Below, piece after piece: positions 61,016 to 64,000 of a DNA stretch of 64,000 nt; positions within the stretch are counted from its first letter, which is position 1; every line of letters starts with the position of its first letter. Both the position numbers and the translations under genes were made by a program. The stretch comes from Streptomyces griseomycini. GTDB taxonomy: Bacteria > Actinomycetota > Actinomycetes > Streptomycetales > Streptomycetaceae. Under the pieces are notes generated by a model. The model was not told the origin of the DNA and did not search any database. It worked only from the letters and a program-made list of their open reading frames with translations. The DNA lies in NCBI RefSeq assembly GCF_014203535.1, contig NZ_JACHJI010000006.1:496001-560000 (forward strand), read 5' to 3'.

Positions 61016-61756
61016 TCAGGGCAGCCGCACCCCGAGCGCCGTCTGCACCAACGCCGCGTGCAGCTTCACCGTGAGCCCCGCCAGCTCCTTCGTACGGGCC
61101 TCCGCATGGGCTCTGGTCTGCGGGTTCCGGTGGCGTCTCAGCGGGGCGACGAGCTGGTCCACCAGGCCGGCCTCCCGGTCCGCGGCGGCTTTCATGGCCC
61201 TCAGGTGACGGGGCTCGATCCCGAACCGCCCCAACTCGGTGATCAGCTCGGCGACGGTGACCGCCTCGGCGTCGTACACCCCGTCCTCCAGTGGGGTGAG
61301 CAGCCCGTACGACTCCCACTCCGCGAGCTCCCGCTCGTCGATGCCGGCGGCCGCCAGCAGCTGGGCACGCCCGATGCGGGCCGCCGTGGGCGCCTCGGGG
61401 ACGGGCTCGTGACCGGCCTCCCCGTCGCGCGGCCGGCCCAGCACCGGCAGCTGGACGGCCTCGCCCCGCTCCATCGCCTCCAGGTGCTCACGGATCACCT
61501 TGAGCGGCAGATAGTGGTCCCGCTGCATCCTCAGGACATGGCCGAGGCGCTCGACGTCCCCTGCACTGAACTTGCGGTACCCCGAAGGGGTCCGCTGCGG
61601 CTCGATGAGCCCCTCCGACTCCAAGAAGCGGATCTTGGAGATGGTGACCTCGGGGAACTCCTCGCGCAGCACGTTCAGCACCGTGCCGATGCTCATCAGC
61701 CCGGTGTCCGCGGCGGCGGCGCCGTCTCCGGCACCGCCGCTCGGTGTGTGAAGCAT
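61016..61756 (-). CDS. MerR-family regulator (FtsR/Rv1828-like)
   Basis: A 246-residue regulator. The winged HTH lies at about 22-95 (SIGTVLNVLREEFPEVTISK, RFLESEGLIEPQRTPSGYRK) and a C-terminal helical domain at about 128-240 carries IGRAQLLAAAGIDERELAEW. The closest described proteins are Rv1828 of M. tuberculosis and FtsR of C. glutamicum, which controls ftsZ; whether it does so here is unknown. It lies between the nuclease and FHA genes as in mycobacteria. Confidence 0.9.
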   Translation of the reverse strand: MLHTPSGGAGDGAAAADTGLMSIGTVLNVLREEFPEVTISKIRFLESEGLIEPQRTPSGYRKFSAGDVERLGHVLRMQRDHYLPLKVIREHLEAMERGEAVQLPVLGRPRDGEAGHEPVPEAPTAARIGRAQLLAAAGIDERELAEWESYGLLTPLEDGVYDAEAVTVAELITELGRFGIEPRHLRAMKAAADREAGLVDQLVAPLRRHRNPQTRAHAEARTKELAGLTVKLHAALVQTALGVRLP

Positions 61757-61799
61757 GGACCTTCCCTGGTGATCCCCCGGACGGACGCCCGGGGGAAGG

Positions 61800-62627
61800 T
61801 CAGTAGCCCCGCTGGCTCGCGTAGAAGACCAGCCTGTACTTGCCGATCTGCACCTCGTCGCCGTTCGACAGGGCGACCTGGTCGATCCGCTCGCGGTTGA
61901 CGTACGTGCCGTTCAGGCTGCCCACGTCGGCCACCGTGAACGACCCGTCCGGGCTGCGGCGGAACTCCACGTGCCGCCGGGAGACCGTCACGTCGTCCAG
62001 GAAGATGTCGCTCTGCGGATGACGGCCGGCCGTGGTCAGGTCACCGTCCAGGAGGAAGCGGCTTCCCGAGTTCGGGCCGCGGCGCACGACCAGGAGCGCG
62101 GACCCCATCGGCAGGGCGTCGACGGCCGCCTGCGCCTCCGGGGAGAGCGTCGGCATCGGCGTCTGGCCGGTGGCCTCGGCGTCGTAGGCCTCGAGACCGG
62201 AGATCGAGATCGTGGACGTCGTCTCGGAGGGGCGCTCCGGGGTGACCCCCGGCCTGAGCGGCGCGCCGCAGTTGGAACAGAAGCGGCTGTTCTCCGCGTT
62301 GCGGTTACCGCACCTCGTACACACCAGGACCGACATGGACGGATCCTCCTGCCGCGGCTGCCCACCGGGGGCATGGGACGCGTACGGGTCGGAAAACCCT
62401 CCACCCGTACCTGAGGTCGACGGTTGTCCGAAACCTATGCCGCCCTGCTGCGCAGGGTCAACCGACGGCGCGCCCTGGCCTCCGGCGACGTCCGCGCCCG
62501 GACCGGCGACCTGGTCCCGGAACAACGGACGCTGACCTTCCGCGTCAGGCTGTGCGCGATGGCGAGCGGTCGCGTTGTCGCTGCCCTCTCGCGCGCTCTT
62601 GCCGAACAACTTCGCAAACAACTTCAC
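61800..62627 (-). CDS. FHA-domain protein, GarA/OdhI-like, with zinc ribbon
   Basis: A 275-residue protein: a disordered N-terminal region (1-97), a zinc ribbon CTRCGNRN...FCSNCG (about 103-120), an ETTS motif (about 135-138) and an FHA domain (about 175-265; GRHPQSDIFLDDVTVSRRHV, then LNGTYVNRERID). GarA and OdhI are phosphorylated in ETTS by PknB/PknG-type kinases and then stop inhibiting 2-oxoglutarate dehydrogenase. The same motif here suggests the same switch (inference). The GTG at 62627 follows AAGGGGA; an internal ATG at 62336 behind GGAGG would give a 178-residue GarA-sized form. Confidence 0.9.
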   Translation of the reverse strand: MKLFAKLFGKSAREGSDNATARHRAQPDAEGQRPLFRDQVAGPGADVAGGQGAPSVDPAQQGGIGFGQPSTSGTGGGFSDPYASHAPGGQPRQEDPSMSVLVCTRCGNRNAENSRFCSNCGAPLRPGVTPERPSETTSTISISGLEAYDAEATGQTPMPTLSPEAQAAVDALPMGSALLVVRRGPNSGSRFLLDGDLTTAGRHPQSDIFLDDVTVSRRHVEFRRSPDGSFTVADVGSLNGTYVNRERIDQVALSNGDEVQIGKYRLVFYASQRGY

Positions 62628-62817
62628 GGGCGATTCCCCTTGACCGAAACAGACCCGCCCGTGGGGCAGGACGAACCCTGACTGAACACATTGGCCGACC
62701 CGGACATCTTCACAACGTCCGCCTCCGCCAGACAGTTTCCACCACGCACCACCCATTCGGTGCGCCGACCCCCCGCAAGCTCATGCCCTCGCCGGATGTC
62801 CCCCATGCACCCCCGGT

Positions 62818-63750
62818 TCACCGGGAGGACGACCGAGCGTAGTCAGGCCGCTTCGCGGCTCGCAAGGCATCCACGACGATCTTGGTGGACCGCTCCACGG
62901 TAACGGTGGCCTGTTCCTTCTCGAGGGTCTGCACCACGCCTCCCGGGATGTTGAGCGCCGGCTCGAGGTCCTGCGGCTTGCCGATGACCTTGAAACGATA
63001 GGGCGCGGTGATCTTGTTCCCGTCCACGCCGACACCGTTGCCGGAATCCGTCAGGTAGGTGCTCGCCACGACCCGCACACCATTCACCTGGATCGCCTCG
63101 GCGCCGGCCGCACGCAACTCCTGGACGGCGTCGAGCAGCATGTCCGCCTCGACCGTCCCCTTCGTGTCCTCGATGGTCATCGTGATGCCGGGACCCTGTG
63201 CGGCCACCGTGCCCGCCAGGACACCGAGTTGCCGTTCCTTCTCGAGCGTCTGCCTGCGGGCCTCCTCGGCCTGGTCGGAGCTGTTCTCCAGCTCGTCGCG
63301 CTGTTCCTCGAGTCCCTGCTTCTCGTCCTCAAGACGCTGTGTGCGGTCGTCGAGTTCATCAAGGATGCGCACAAGGTCCTCCTGTCGCGCCCCGCGCAGC
63401 GCGCTGTCGCCGTCGCTGTTCGAGGCCACCTGGACGGCCAGACCGAAGCCCAGGCCGAACAGCAGCAGGGCCACGATGAGTTGGGCCCGGGTCACCCGCG
63501 GCGGCCACAGCCCCTTCACCAGCCGCTGCCGCCCGGTGAGCCGGGGTCCCGGCTCGGTCTTCGGCGCGTCCGCGTCCGCGTCCGCGGACGCGGACACCTC
63601 TGCGGGCAGTTCCCTGCGCAGACTGCTCGCGGAGGCGCTCACGGGTGCGCCCTCCGGAGCGGGCCTGGGTCGCGGGGTCGGCGCGGGCCCGGGCGGGGAC
63701 GCCTGCGCGGGTGCCGGCTCGTCGTGCTCGTGCTCACTCATCGGCCTCAC
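62818..63750 (-). CDS. DUF881 family membrane-anchored protein
   Basis: A 310-residue protein with a Pro/Ala-rich cytoplasmic head (1-85), one membrane helix (about 88-108; QLIVALLLFGLGFGLAVQVA), a coiled coil (about 118-172; DELDDRTQRLEDEKQGLEEQ) and the DUF881 domain (about 180-300). Its YlxW-like relatives sit in division-related operons. The GTG overlaps the stop of the small basic protein gene by 4 bases; an ATG three codons later (63741) is the alternative. Confidence 0.88.
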   Translation of the reverse strand: MRPMSEHEHDEPAPAQASPPGPAPTPRPRPAPEGAPVSASASSLRRELPAEVSASADADADAPKTEPGPRLTGRQRLVKGLWPPRVTRAQLIVALLLFGLGFGLAVQVASNSDGDSALRGARQEDLVRILDELDDRTQRLEDEKQGLEEQRDELENSSDQAEEARRQTLEKERQLGVLAGTVAAQGPGITMTIEDTKGTVEADMLLDAVQELRAAGAEAIQVNGVRVVASTYLTDSGNGVGVDGNKITAPYRFKVIGKPQDLEPALNIPGGVVQTLEKEQATVTVERSTKIVVDALRAAKRPDYARSSSR

Positions 63751-64000
63751 GCCCGGAACACGTGCCGGCGGATCGCCGCGGCGTTGGAGAAGATGCGGAT
63801 GCCCAGGACGACCACCACGCCCGTGGACAGCTGGGCCCCCACGCCGAGTTTGTCACCGAGGAACACGATCAGCGCGGCGACGACCACGTTCGACAGGAAC
63901 GAGACCACGAAGACCTTGTCGTCGAAGATGCCGTCGAGCATGGCCCGCAGTCCTCCGAACACGGCGTCGAGCGCCGCGACGACGGCGATCGGCAGATAAG
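63747..64000 (-). CDS. Small basic membrane protein (DUF1290/Sbp), 5' end outside window
   Basis: The C-terminal 83 codons of the small basic protein family: YLPIAVVAALDAVFGGLRAM at the window edge, then VVSFLSNVVVAALIVFLGDK and a last helix before HVFRA. It is a two- to three-helix membrane protein found next to DUF881 genes in division-linked clusters. The start lies beyond the window end. Confidence 0.88.
   Translation of the reverse strand, partial: YLPIAVVAALDAVFGGLRAMLDGIFDDKVFVVSFLSNVVVAALIVFLGDKLGVGAQLSTGVVVVLGIRIFSNAAAIRRHVFRA

Overview
The window is high-GC actinobacterial chromosome, almost certainly Streptomyces. Third codon positions are nearly all G or C, GTG starts are frequent, genes overlap by 4 bases in long operons, and the families present (DUF5999, HipA-like/DUF3037 pairs, a GarA-type FHA locus, PAS-LuxR regulators) are typical of that genus. 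No tRNA, rRNA, CRISPR array or intact mobile element was seen.

Region 1 (1-14.1 kb) is mixed housekeeping and accessory DNA: the end of a membrane-anchored protein, a HipA-like kinase with a DUF3037 partner, a DUF1062 protein, a transposase remnant, an APH-family kinase, a frameshifted gene remnant next to a large inverted repeat, a Rieske lipoprotein, several flavin-split-barrel proteins, LysR/EamA and MocR/PPOX divergent pairs, two more EamA exporters (one behind a possible leader peptide), a Clp-N domain protein and a PadR repressor.

Region 2 (14.1-41.1 kb) is a complete antimycin-type biosynthetic cluster, antA to antQ. It contains both kynureninase (antP) and the phosphopantetheinyl transferase (antQ), so it matches the 17-gene long form. 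The likely route: AntN opens tryptophan, a formamidase step and AntP give anthranilate, AntF loads it on the carrier protein AntG, and the PaaABCDE-like oxygenase AntHIJKL converts it to 3-aminosalicylate, which is N-formylated. AntC adds threonine and a pyruvate-derived lactate. AntD extends with an alkylmalonyl unit made by AntE and releases the dilactone through its thioesterase. AntM reduces the C8 ketone and AntB acylates it. AntA is the cluster's ECF sigma factor and ends in Ala-Ala. The genes lie in four blocks: antH-P (minus), antGFQ (plus), antCDE (minus) and antBA (plus), with two divergent control regions at 21.8-22.1 kb and 38.7-39.2 kb.

Region 3 (41.2-48.6 kb) holds a PAS-LuxR regulator of the FscRI/PimM type, an XRE regulator, a PhzF enzyme, a CPBP membrane protease, a glutamate-cysteine ligase-family enzyme and a conserved hypothetical.

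Region 4 (48.6-54.2 kb) holds DUF5999, a LacI regulator and a molybdate locus (HTH-Mop protein, modABC). Two tandem 12-bp palindromes lie at its left edge.

Region 5 (54.2-64 kb) is a conserved core locus: gcvP behind a tandem glycine riboswitch, a PRC-barrel protein, DNA polymerase IV, then MerR, bifunctional nuclease, FtsR-like MerR, GarA-like FHA, DUF881 and small basic protein. Its order parallels Rv1823-Rv1832 of Mycobacterium tuberculosis.

The pathway itself is known. The less-described items are the control elements around it, the leader ORF at 11.4 kb, the HipA-like/DUF3037 pair and the tandem palindromes at 48.7 kb.
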